A stretch of DNA of 64,000 bases. It comes from Sphingomonas hankookensis. Its GTDB lineage: Bacteria; Pseudomonadota; Alphaproteobacteria; Sphingomonadales; Sphingomonadaceae. Position 1 is the stretch's first letter. The number at the start of each line of letters is the position of its first letter. This document shows, piece by piece, positions 8,265-16,190 of the stretch. The position numbers and the translations under genes are program-made. Under the pieces are notes generated by a model. It was given only the letters and a program-made list of their open reading frames with translations, was not told the origin of the DNA and made no database searches. The DNA lies in assembly GCF_028551275.1 (NCBI RefSeq), contig NZ_CP117025.1:1235501-1299500 (forward strand), given 5' to 3'.

Positions 8265-8823
8265 GGGCGCTGCTCCAGCGTGACGCGCATCCGCCCGTCA
8301 CCATCGGCGCGCGCCTGCGCGGTGGCGCGCAGGCCGGTGAGGACCGGATCGCGCCGTAGCGCGGCGAGCAACCGGTCGGGATCGGGGGCGGCGACCTCGA
8401 TCGCGATCATGCCGGCCGCATTCCGCTCCGCCCGCAGCAGCGCGGCATCCGGTGGCAGGGCGCGGGCGAGCGATTCGAGCGTGGTGCCAAGCGGCGCCCC
8501 GCGCCATGCCTGTTGCAGCAGGGCGCGCGTCTGCTGGGCCGCCGCCTGTTCCGCCATCACCGGGGCGGCGCGGCGGGCGATGGCGCGGCCTTCGTCCTGC
8601 GCCCGTGCCGTCAGTATCGCCGCGCCGCCCCAGGTGATGAGCGGGGTGGCGACGATCGCGACGGCGAGCAGGGCGGACACGCGGTCGATCGGCGGGCGGG
8701 GTGCGCGCGGGGCAGGGGGCGCGGGGGCGGTGTCGGATCGCGCCGGGCCGCCTCCACCGCGCGATCGAACAGGCTGGGCCGGATCGGCGCGCTGTCATTG
8801 GCGGGGCGGGGGTCGGCGGCCAT
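8261..8823 (-). pseudogene. PilN/GspL-C-like membrane protein with an apparent one-base frameshift
   Basis: Two frames together make a sensible protein. ATG at 8823, with an AGGGA element upstream, gives a cytoplasmic start (MAADPRPANDSAPIR... FDRAVEAARRD) that then runs into a Pro-rich stretch. The transmembrane helix SALLAVAIVATPLITWGG and the periplasmic domain ending MRVTLEQRP lie in a different frame, open from before 8700 to the stop at 8261. Adding one C to the C run near 8722-8726 joins the frames through a Pro/Ala linker into IDRVSALLAV. Otherwise translation would have to begin at GTG 8680 without a visible ribosome site, giving 139 residues. The broken state could be real or a homopolymer sequencing error. 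The gene heads the 8823-7408 trio. Confidence 0.55.
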
Positions 8824-8993
8824 GCCCTGTCCCTACGCCCGCCGTCGCATGCGGCACAAGCCAGTCATCATATTGTCGTCGTTTCGCCATGCCGCTTTCA
8901 TCGAACCGCAACCGCCCTGTCGCAGCGATGCGCCAACGACAGCCGCAGGGAGGGTGCCGGCACGGTCGGCGTCCAACGAAGCGGGGAATCTCC

Positions 8994-11510
8994 ATGGCGA
9001 ACAACGACCTGACCATCGGTTATGACGATGGCGATATCGAAACCAATCCGAGCACCGGGCCGAGCCTGCAGGACCTGGTCGACCAGCGTTATTCGCGGCG
9101 CCAGGCGCTGCGCGGCGGCGCGTCGACTGCGGCGGTCGCCGTGTTCGGCGGATCGCTGCTCGCCGCATGCGACGACAAGGTCCAGGGCATCGACAATACG
9201 CCGCCGGTCGTCGGCGGCACCTCGACCGGCGCGACCAGCGCGGGCCGGGTCGTCACGCTGACCGGGACCGCGACCGACGACAATGCGATCGTCAGCCAGA
9301 CCTTTACCCAGGTGTCGGGCCCGACCGTCGCCCTGTCGAGCACGACGCCGGGCACCGCGACCTTCATCGCGCCGGCCGTATCGGCGGCGAGCAACCTCGT
9401 CTTCCGCTACACCGCGACCGACGTGAAGGGCGCGAGCAGCAGCAGCGACATCACCGTCGCGGTATCGCCGCCGGCGCTGGGCTTCACCGCCGTCGCCAAG
9501 AGCCTGGCCGATGTGGTCAGCATCCCGTCGGACTATACCGCGACCGTGGTGTACCGCCTGGGCGATCCGATCAACGCCGCCACGTCGGCCTTTGCCAATA
9601 ACGGCACCGACAGCGGCTATTCGGCGCGCGCGGGCGATCATCACGACGGCATGAGCTATTTCGGGCTGGCGGCCAGCGGCACCACGCCCGACGCGAACAA
9701 TTCTACGCGCGGCCTGCTGGTGATGAACCACGAGAATATCTCGGAACAATATCTCCACGTCGCCGGGCAGACGGTGGTCAACGGCGCGCGGCCGACGTCC
9801 GAAGTCGTCAAGGAAATGGAATGCCACGGCGTGTCGGTCATTGAGGTGACGCAGAGCTCGGCCGGCTGGAGCTATGTCCAGGGATCGTCGCTGAACCGCC
9901 GCATCACCCCCTATACGCCGATGGTGTTCAGCGGCCCGGTGAAGGGCAGCGCGCTGCTGTTCACCGCCTATTCGCCCGACGGCACGGCGGGACGCGGCAC
10001 GATCAACAACTGCGCCAACGGCCATATGCCGTGGGGCACCTACATGACGTGCGAGGAAAACTGGGCGGGTTATTTCCGGCGCGACAGCGGCGACAATGCG
10101 CAGCGCACCGCGCTGGTCGGGGCCAAGTCGACCCAGGCGTTCACCCGCTATGGCCTGTCGCAGCGCAGCGGCAATTACGGCTGGACAACGGCGGCCGAAG
10201 CGACCGCCGGCGCGACGCTGATCGGCAAGTTCAACGCGACGATCGACCCGACCAAGCCGGTGAGCGGCACCGGCGATTTCCGCAACGAGCCGAACCAGTA
10301 CGGCTGGTGCGTCGAGATCGATCCCTATGATCCGACCTCGACCCCGCGCAAGCGCACCGCGCTCGGCCGCATGAACCATGAGGGCTGCTGCCCCGGCCGC
10401 GCCATCGCCGGCGTGAAGCCCGCCTTCTACATGGGCGACGACGCGCAGAACGAATATATCTACAAGTTCGTGTCGAACACGGCCTGGGTCGCGGCGGATG
10501 CGACCGCCAGCAACCGGCTGGCCATCGGCGACAAATATCTTGATTCGGGCACGCTGTACGTCGCCAGGTTCAATGCCGATGGTTCGGGCGAGTGGATCGC
10601 GCTGGTGTTCGGGCAGAACGGCCTGACCGCCGGCAACGCGCTCTATCCCTTCGCCGATCAGGCCGATGTGCTGACCCATTGCCGTCTGGCGGGCGATGCG
10701 GTGGGCGCCACCCGGATGGACCGTCCGGAATGGACCGCGGTCAATCCGGCGACCGGCGAGATGTACTGCACGCTGACCAACAACTCGTCGCGCTCGCCGG
10801 CGCAGGTCGATGCCGCCAACCCGCGGTCCTATATCGACCCGAAGGTCAACAGCACGTCGCGTTCGACCGGCAACGCCAACGGCCATATCATCCGCCTGCG
10901 CGAAGCCGGCGACACGACCGAGGCGACGCGCTTCACCTGGGACGTCTATGCCTTCGGTGCGGGATCGGACCTCGACCCGACCAACATCAACCTGTCGGGC
11001 CTCGACGCCACCAACGACTTTTCCAGCCCCGACGGGCTGTGGTTCGGCAAGCCGTCGAACGCGTCGGGCCAGGTCACGCCGGTGCTGTGGATCCAGACCG
11101 ATGACGGCGCGTACACCGACGTCACCAACTGCATGATGCTGGCGGCGATGCCGGGCAGCGTCGGCGATGGCGGCACGCGCACCATCACCAATACCGGCGT
11201 GTCGGCGACCAGCACCGCGACGACCCGCATCGGCAAGGCGCCGGGCACCGCGCTGCGCCGCTTTCTGGTCGGACCGGTCCAGTGCGAGATCACCGGCATC
11301 GAATCGACGCCGGACGGCCGGTCGCTGTTCGTCAACATCCAGCATCCGGGCGAAGGCGGCAATTTCGACAAGCCGACGAGCAACTGGCCGGCGCTCCCGA
11401 CCAGCGGCAGCAGCGTGATCCCCGCGACGTCGGCCGGCACCGCGGGCACCCGTCCGCGTTCGGCGACGATCGTCATCACCAAGAAGGACGGCGGCGTCGT
11501 CGCGCTGTAA
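8994..11510 (+). CDS. PhoX-type (DUF839) alkaline phosphatase, Tat-exported lipoprotein with an Ig/PKD-like domain
   Basis: ATG at 8994 gives 838 residues. Residues 33-59 form a twin-arginine signal (YSRRQALRGG, hydrophobic core) ending in an LAAC lipobox with Cys59. Next comes a Thr/Ser-rich PKD- or Ig-like domain (about 66-165, with SQTFTQVSGPTVALSSTT and FRYTATDVKGAS). The remainder is a PhoX/DUF839 catalytic domain with MNHENISEQYL, TCEENWAGYF and LGRMNHEGCCPGRA. PhoX enzymes are Ca/Fe-dependent phosphomonoesterases acting outside the cytoplasm, usually under phosphate limitation. The gene lies on the plus strand between two minus-strand T2SS blocks, which makes it a candidate T2SS client. 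A strong terminator follows. The open frame continues upstream of 8994, but only as a shadow. Confidence 0.88.
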   Translation: MANNDLTIGYDDGDIETNPSTGPSLQDLVDQRYSRRQALRGGASTAAVAVFGGSLLAACDDKVQGIDNTPPVVGGTSTGATSAGRVVTLTGTATDDNAIVSQTFTQVSGPTVALSSTTPGTATFIAPAVSAASNLVFRYTATDVKGASSSSDITVAVSPPALGFTAVAKSLADVVSIPSDYTATVVYRLGDPINAATSAFANNGTDSGYSARAGDHHDGMSYFGLAASGTTPDANNSTRGLLVMNHENISEQYLHVAGQTVVNGARPTSEVVKEMECHGVSVIEVTQSSAGWSYVQGSSLNRRITPYTPMVFSGPVKGSALLFTAYSPDGTAGRGTINNCANGHMPWGTYMTCEENWAGYFRRDSGDNAQRTALVGAKSTQAFTRYGLSQRSGNYGWTTAAEATAGATLIGKFNATIDPTKPVSGTGDFRNEPNQYGWCVEIDPYDPTSTPRKRTALGRMNHEGCCPGRAIAGVKPAFYMGDDAQNEYIYKFVSNTAWVAADATASNRLAIGDKYLDSGTLYVARFNADGSGEWIALVFGQNGLTAGNALYPFADQADVLTHCRLAGDAVGATRMDRPEWTAVNPATGEMYCTLTNNSSRSPAQVDAANPRSYIDPKVNSTSRSTGNANGHIIRLREAGDTTEATRFTWDVYAFGAGSDLDPTNINLSGLDATNDFSSPDGLWFGKPSNASGQVTPVLWIQTDDGAYTDVTNCMMLAAMPGSVGDGGTRTITNTGVSATSTATTRIGKAPGTALRRFLVGPVQCEITGIESTPDGRSLFVNIQHPGEGGNFDKPTSNWPALPTSGSSVIPATSAGTAGTRPRSATIVITKKDGGVVAL

Positions 11511-11533
11511 CCGACCTGCCCAGCGCAGTCGGG

Positions 11534-11566
11534 ACGGGCGGTGGTCTGAGGACCGCCGCCCGTTTT
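11534..11566 (+). terminator. Intrinsic terminator of the PhoX gene
   Basis: ACGGGCGGTGGTC and GACCGCCGCCCGT pair over 13 positions with a single T-G wobble around TGAG, followed by TTTT, 24 nt after the stop codon. Confidence 0.85.
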
Positions 11567-11712
11567 GCGTTCAAAGTTCACTAAGTTCACACTCGTGACG
11601 TTTTGCGCGTCGGGCGGGTTCTGGTTGGTTGGGTGCGGGCGCGGGCAGGGGATGCATCGTGCCAGCGGCGCGGCGTGTAGGAAAGTCCGGGGGGGCGGGG
11701 GCGCGTCTCAAC

Positions 11713-11789
11713 GCCCGGATTTATCCGGGGTCCCGCTTCTTGGCGGCCGAAGAAGGAGAAGCGGGACCCCGGGTCTAGCCCGAGGTGAC
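11713..11789. repeat. Dispersed palindromic repeat, CCGGGGTCCCGCTTCTT family (copy 1)
   Basis: Two inverted arms contain the same core: GGGGTCCCGCTTCTT on the left and GAAGCGGGACCCCGGG on the right, bordered by CCGGATTTATCCGG. Related copies lie at 27686-27767 and 29857-29940. The interval 11511-11809 otherwise holds only the terminator; I see no gene in it. Confidence 0.8.
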
Positions 11790-11809
11790 GGTTGGTGCGG
11801 TGGTTCCGC

Positions 11810-13858
11810 TCAGTAAATTCCGTCGATTTCCATCGTCAGGCGCGGGGCAGGGGGATTAAGGAGCAGGCTGCGCTTGTCGCCCTGCAGCACCTCGTCGCGA
11901 CGCAGCCGGTCGTAGCGCGCGCGCGCCGCTGCCGACGCATCCGCGCCGTCGCGCAGGATGGTCGGTTTCAGGAACACGAACAGGGTGCGCTTCTGGCGGC
12001 TTTCGGTGCGGCCCTTGAACAGTTCGCCGATCACCGGAAGGCTGCCGAGGATCGGCACCTGGCTGCGGAGCCGCTGATAATCGTCGCTGGTCAGGCCGCC
12101 GAGCACGATCGTCTGGCCATTGTCGGCTAGGACGGTGGTGTTGGCTGAGCGCTTGTTGGTGATGATGTCGGCCGCACCACTGACCTGGGTCGGGGCGATA
12201 GAGGATGCTTCTTGGCTCACCTCCAGCCGGATCGTGTCGCCGGCATTGATGCGCGGCAGGACGCGGAGGGTAATGCCGACGTCCTTGCGTTCGATGGTGG
12301 TGTAGGGGTTGGCGGTGCCGTTGCCGGTCAGGATCGAACCCGTCACGAACGGCACTTCCTGCGCCACGACGAACTCGCCGAGCTTGTTGTCGAGCACGGT
12401 GATTTGCGGGGTCGAAAGGAGATTGGCCTTGGTCGAGGTGCTGAGTGCCTGCACGAGGATCGAGAAATCGTTGCCGATGCCGATATTGGCGGAGAGGCCG
12501 CCGCTCAGTAGGCCGGCGGCGGGTACGCCCAGCACGCCGAGGATCCGGCCGAGCGATGCGCCGCCATTGTCGAACGATGTGCCGGCGCCGCTCACCTGCG
12601 TCAGTGCTGCGCCCGCCGTACCGATCTGCACCGCCAGTTGTTCGGCGTCCTGCCCGGTGATCTCCGCGATCGCGGCTTCGATCAGCACCTGCGGGCGGCG
12701 GACGTCGAGGTCGGGGATCAGGCGTTCGATCTGGGCGATGGCGGTCGGCGTGCCGCGTACGACGACGGCGTTGATGTCGGGCGCGGGCTGGACGGTGATG
12801 TCGGGAGTGGTGAAGCCCTGCGCCGGGGTCGTCTGCTGATTCTGGCCGACGGTGCTGATGCTGCCGCCAACCCCGGTGGCGCCCAGGCCACCCGCGGCAC
12901 CGGCCAGCGCGCCGGCATTGGTGCCGCCGCTGGCGATCAGGCCCGACAGCGCCTGCCCGGCATTGTTACGCTGGCTGACGGTCGAGAGGCTGCGCGCGAC
13001 CGGATTCGTCGCCGACTGCTGCTGGCCGAGAATGCCGCGCAACACGTCGGTCACGCTTTCGGCATCGGCGAAGTTCAGGCGGAAGACGCGGGTCGACATG
13101 GTCGCGCTGCCGCCGCGTGCGTCGAGCGACTGGGCGATGCGGCGCGCCTCCGCGACGCTGGCGGGCGTACCGCGCACGAGGATGGTGTTGCTGCGCGGAT
13201 CGCCCGCGACGCGCGCGCCGCCTTCGCCCAGCACCGCCTGCATCGCGGTGGCGATGTCGGCGGCGTTGCCGTTGGTCAGCGTGATGGTGGCGAAGGTCGA
13301 TCCGCCGCCGCCGTCGAGCGACCGGGCCAGCGCCTCGATCCGGCGGACATTGTCGGCATAGTCGGTGACGACGATCGCATTGGGCTGGGTCAGCGGCTCG
13401 ACGCTGCCGAAGCTGGCGACCAACGGCCGCACGATCCGCGCGGCATCGGCCGAGGGGACGTTCGAGAGGCGCACCATCCGCGTGGTCAGTTCCTGCCCGC
13501 CGACGCCGCGCGTGCGCACCCCGCCGTCGCGCACCGCATTGGCCTGCGGAATGATGCGCCATGCCGATCCGGAGCGGACGGCGGCGAAGCCGTTGGCGCG
13601 CAGCACCGACTGGAACAGCTCCCACACGCCCGCCGGGGACAGCGGTTCGGCGGAGGTGACGGTCACCTGCCCCTTGACGCTAGGGTCGAGGATCAGCGTG
13701 CGGCCGGTGATGCGGCTGATCTGATCGGCGACGTCGGCGATCTCCACGCCGCGCATGTTGACGACGATGTCGGCGGCCTGGGTCTGAGCGATAGCCGGCG
13801 ACAGGCTGGTTGCGGCGAGCGCGAGGGAGAGGAAGGCGGAGGCGAAGCGGTGGCGCAC
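11810..13858 (-). CDS. gspD: Type II secretion outer-membrane secretin GspD
   Basis: The product is 682 residues from GTG 13858 (MRHRFASAFLSLALAATSLSPAIAQTQ), a clear Sec signal peptide; the open frame extends further upstream but would erase it. The N0 domain opens DIVVNMRGVEIADVADQISRITGRTLILDP. Repeated N-domains follow with paired motifs such as PNAIVVTDYADNVRRIEALARSLD and SNTILVRGTPASVAEARRIAQSLD. The C-terminal secretin core includes VPFVTGS, KDVGITLRVLPRI and SQVPILGSLPVIGELFKGR. It forms the outer-membrane channel of the T2SS. The gene follows gspC with a 10-nt gap and ends a five-gene minus-strand unit. I see no C-terminal S-domain. Confidence 0.93.
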   Translation of the reverse strand: MRHRFASAFLSLALAATSLSPAIAQTQAADIVVNMRGVEIADVADQISRITGRTLILDPSVKGQVTVTSAEPLSPAGVWELFQSVLRANGFAAVRSGSAWRIIPQANAVRDGGVRTRGVGGQELTTRMVRLSNVPSADAARIVRPLVASFGSVEPLTQPNAIVVTDYADNVRRIEALARSLDGGGGSTFATITLTNGNAADIATAMQAVLGEGGARVAGDPRSNTILVRGTPASVAEARRIAQSLDARGGSATMSTRVFRLNFADAESVTDVLRGILGQQQSATNPVARSLSTVSQRNNAGQALSGLIASGGTNAGALAGAAGGLGATGVGGSISTVGQNQQTTPAQGFTTPDITVQPAPDINAVVVRGTPTAIAQIERLIPDLDVRRPQVLIEAAIAEITGQDAEQLAVQIGTAGAALTQVSGAGTSFDNGGASLGRILGVLGVPAAGLLSGGLSANIGIGNDFSILVQALSTSTKANLLSTPQITVLDNKLGEFVVAQEVPFVTGSILTGNGTANPYTTIERKDVGITLRVLPRINAGDTIRLEVSQEASSIAPTQVSGAADIITNKRSANTTVLADNGQTIVLGGLTSDDYQRLRSQVPILGSLPVIGELFKGRTESRQKRTLFVFLKPTILRDGADASAAARARYDRLRRDEVLQGDKRSLLLNPPAPRLTMEIDGIY

Positions 13859-13868
13859 GGGGAAGACC

Positions 13869-14650
13869 CTAACGGATGGGAATGGAGACGGTGATCGGCT
13901 TGCCGTCGCGAAGGATGGTGACCTGCGCCTGCCCCGATGCGGCGGCGCTGGCGATGGCCGCATTGACCGCCGACGGGTCGGTCATGGCGGCGCCGTTGAC
14001 CGACTGGACGACATCGCCCTGCCGCATGCCCGGCGGGGCGTTGGCGCCGATGGCATAGCCGCCCGCGACCGGCGTGGCGTTGAGGCGCGAGAGGACCGCC
14101 TGCGCCGATGGCGGCGGCGGGGCGGCGGCGGCGGGTGCGGGCGGGGCGAGCGGCTGTCCGGGCGCAGGCGCGGGGCGGTGCCCGGCGTCGGCGTCGCCTG
14201 ACCGAAGGGATCGGGGAAGGCGAGATATTCCAGCCGCCCGCCATTGTTCAGGATGATGCGGTCGCGGCGGATTTCGGTCACCTGCGCGCCAGCCAGCGCG
14301 TCGCCGACCTTGTACGGCTTGGCCGGTTCGTTGCCGAGCGACACGAACGAGATCGACAGTTCGGCCGGGCGGGCGAAGACGACGCCCTTCAGGATCGCCT
14401 GAATGCCGGTCGGCGAGGTCGCATCGGCGGCGGTCGGGCTGCCGAAGGGCGACCAGGCGATGGCCGGGCCGCTGTCGACCGTCACCGCACGGGCGCGCGC
14501 TTCGGAAGGCACGGTGATCGCGCCGGTATCGGCGTGGCCCGCGATCCGCCAGACGAGGCCGGCGAGCGCGAAGGCGACCGACACGATCGCGGCGGCGGCG
14601 AGCCAGTCGACCCAGCGTTCGCGGAAGCGAAGGCGTTCGACGACGATCAT
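13869..14650 (-). pseudogene. gspC: GspC inner-membrane T2SS protein with an apparent one-base frameshift
   Basis: From ATG 14650 the first frame gives a cytoplasmic tail, a transmembrane helix (WLAAAAIVSVAFALAGLVW) and the HR domain (ILKGVVFARPAELSISFVSLGNEP...RLEYLAFPDPFGQ). The PDZ domain expected in GspC (SRLNATPVAGGYAIGANAPPG, then GDVVQSVNGAAM and TILRDGKPITVSIPIR, stop at 13869) lies in another frame. The shift falls in a Pro/Ala linker at the G run 14172-14175: one extra G there restores TPGTAPAPAPGQPLAPP and a single protein of about 260 residues. GspC links the platform to GspD. The start overlaps the gspI stop (ATGA). The shift may be genuine or a homopolymer base-calling loss; as written, the product lacks its PDZ domain. 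Confidence 0.85.
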
Positions 14651-15138
14651 GCCGCGTCCTTGCGCAGGAAGCCGTCGAGCCGGGCCATGGGCGCAGCTTC
14701 GCCGACGGGGGCGACGGTGATCGTCACCCGGTCGAGCGCGGGGTCGCTGGTCGCGGTCCGGTTCACGCCCACGCTCCATTGCCGCCCCAGCATGTCCACC
14801 GTTTCCCCATTCGCCTCCGGCGTCCCCACTTCCAGATCGGCCAGCCGGTTTTCGGCGACCCACATCGCGATCGCGCGCCGTTCGACGCCACGGGTCGAAT
14901 CGATGTGCTGCTCGACCGCGCCGATCAGCCCTACCGTGGCGATCGCCAATACCGCCAGCGCCACCATTGCCTCGATCAAAGAAAAGCCGGCTTGTGGTTC
15001 CTCCCCGCTGCGCGGGGAGGGGGACCGGCCGCACGCCGGTGGAGGGGCGTCGCGGCGCAACGCGACGGTTACGCGGGCGGACACCCCCCTCCACCATGCT
15101 GCGCATGGTCCACCTCCCCGCGGAGCGGGGAGGATCAT
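14647..15138 (-). CDS. gspI: T2SS minor pseudopilin GspI with a repeat-derived leader
   Basis: The mature pseudopilin begins at the prepilin-peptidase site AG/FSLIEAMVALAVLAIATVGLIGAV, with Glu at +5 in the usual place. The body (RRAIAMWVAENRLADLEVGTP...DRVTITVAP) fits GspI, a minor pseudopilin at the tip of the T2SS pseudopilus. The first start in frame is ATG 15138, overlapping the gspH stop as ATGA. It gives a leader of about 50 residues, far longer than normal, of which nearly all is encoded by the palindromic repeat at 14999-15134. A nearer GTG inside the repeat could be used instead. The stop overlaps gspC. Confidence 0.85.
   Translation of the reverse strand: MILPAPRGGGPCAAWWRGVSARVTVALRRDAPPPACGRSPSPRSGEEPQAGFSLIEAMVALAVLAIATVGLIGAVEQHIDSTRGVERRAIAMWVAENRLADLEVGTPEANGETVDMLGRQWSVGVNRTATSDPALDRVTITVAPVGEAAPMARLDGFLRKDAA
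14999..15134. repeat. Palindromic repeat (CTCCCCGC...GCGGGGAG family) inside the gspI leader
   Basis: The left end CCTCCCCGCTGCGCGGGGAGG and right end CCTCCCCGCGGAGCGGGGAGG are each self-complementary hairpins. Between them lie CACGCCGGTGGAGGGG and CCCCTCCACCATGCTGCGC, which are also mutually complementary in part. The unit is read in frame as the N-terminal part of gspI. The element at 34325-34437 between rpoB and rpoC is similar in style (CTCTCCCCGCGAGCGGGGAGAG). Confidence 0.75.
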
Positions 15139-15590
15139 GGGGTCACCTTCGTGGCGCGGGCGGTCACGCCGTCATACTGCACCCGCCAAGTCTGGTCGCC
15201 GCCGGTCACCGTCGCGCCGAGCGGTTGCCCGGTGCCGTCGACGCCCAGGATCACCGGTGGCGCGGTGTCGAGTGCCATGACCATGCCGCCTGGCAGGGTA
15301 TGGAATGCCAGCGCGTCGTCGGTGATCGGCGTCAGCCCGCGCGGGCCGACCCGGGCGAAGCCATAGCCATGGGTGTCGGTGGTCAGCGCGATGAGCTGGT
15401 CGCCGAGCATCGCATCGTCCGCCGCCGCTTGCAGCCGGACGGCGAGGCGGCGGGCTTCCGCTTCAACGTTCGGCGCGCGGGTGGCACTGCCGATGCCGAG
15501 GCTGACCGCCCCCGCCGCTACGCCGATGATGGCGAGGACGATCAGCATTTCGATCAGGGTCATGCCGGATTCGGAATCACGGTCCGTCAC
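15135..15590 (-). CDS. gspH: T2SS minor pseudopilin GspH
   Basis: GTG at 15590 gives 151 residues starting MTDRDSESG, a normal short prepilin leader. Cleavage would be before MTLIEMLIVLAIIGVAAGAVSLGIG, with Glu at +5. The body contains RRLAVRLQAAADDAMLGDQLIALTTDTHGYGFARV, typical of GspH/FimT-type minor pseudopilins. The open frame upstream to 15815 passes through the palindromic repeat at 15587-15680, so the GTG at the repeat border is preferred. The stop overlaps the gspI ATG. Second gene of the gspG-H-I-C-D unit. Confidence 0.88.
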   Translation of the reverse strand: MTDRDSESGMTLIEMLIVLAIIGVAAGAVSLGIGSATRAPNVEAEARRLAVRLQAAADDAMLGDQLIALTTDTHGYGFARVGPRGLTPITDDALAFHTLPGGMVMALDTAPPVILGVDGTGQPLGATVTGGDQTWRVQYDGVTARATKVTP

Positions 15591-15680
15591 GCCCGCGCAG
15601 GCGGGGGGCCATACACACCGACCGTGCGACTCTATCGCAGGCGTCGGCGGCAATGGATTCCCGCCTGCGCGGGAATGACG
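15587..15680. repeat. Dispersed palindromic repeat (CGCAGGCGGG...CCCGCCTGCGCGGGAATGACG) between gspG and gspH
   Basis: Inverted ends CGTCACGCCCGCGCAGGCGGG and CCCGCCTGCGCGGGAATGACG enclose about 50 nt. The motif resembles the repeats at 26076-26163 and 54871-54972. Its edge coincides with the gspH start. Confidence 0.7.
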
Positions 15681-15694
15681 GAGGAAGGACTGAC

Positions 15695-16180
15695 TCAGCG
15701 GGTCGTCCCGTCGATATCGGCGTCCAGCCCCTCGCCACCCGGCTTGCCGTCCTTGCCGAGCGATTTGATCGTAAAGCGCCCGCCGGTCGATTCGTAGACG
15801 TACGGATTGCCCCATGGGTCCTGCGGCATCTGCGACAGATAGCCGTCGGGCGGATAGGCGCCGGGGACGGGCGGCTGTGTCGGTTTCTCGACCAATGCCT
15901 TCAGCCCCTGTGTCGTCGTCGGGTAATCGCCATTGTCCAGCCGGTACATTTTGAGCGCGGCGGAAATCGACTTGATGTCGGTGCCGGCGGTCGTCACCCG
16001 CGCCTGATCGGGGCGGTTGATGACGTTGGGCACGATCAGCGCGGCGACCAGCGCGATGATCGCCAGCACGACGATCATTTCGACCAATGTCAGCCCCGCC
16101 TCGCGGTCGGGGACAGAAACCTTGCGGGCGGCGGGGTTCGCGGCCAAGGTGTCACGAAACTTTCGGAATAAGATGCGCAT
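15695..16180 (-). CDS. gspG: T2SS major pseudopilin GspG
   Basis: The 161-residue product has the prepilin motif REAG/LTLVEMIVVLAIIALVAALIVPNV and the GspG-specific body: TTAGTDIKSISAALKMYRLDNGDYPTTTQGLKALV, then PPDGYLSQMPQDPWGNPYVYES. It polymerises into the T2SS pseudopilus that pushes substrates through GspD. The ATG at 16180 gives a leader of 29 residues, longer than usual, and I see no closer ATG. GGGG lies about 8 nt upstream. The start is only 10 nt from the divergent gspL ATG, so the two transcripts must begin inside each other's coding region or one start is misplaced. Confidence 0.92.
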   Translation of the reverse strand: MRILFRKFRDTLAANPAARKVSVPDREAGLTLVEMIVVLAIIALVAALIVPNVINRPDQARVTTAGTDIKSISAALKMYRLDNGDYPTTTQGLKALVEKPTQPPVPGAYPPDGYLSQMPQDPWGNPYVYESTGGRFTIKSLGKDGKPGGEGLDADIDGTTR

Positions 16181-16190
16181 CCACGCCCCA

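Noticed and set aside
7560..8993. Upstream extension of the PhoX frame
   Set aside because: It overlaps the minus-strand trio and is Arg/Gly-rich; the Tat signal at 8994 fixes the start.
8824..8993. Pho box upstream of the PhoX gene
   Set aside because: CTGTCGC-like pieces are present but do not form the spaced direct repeat expected.
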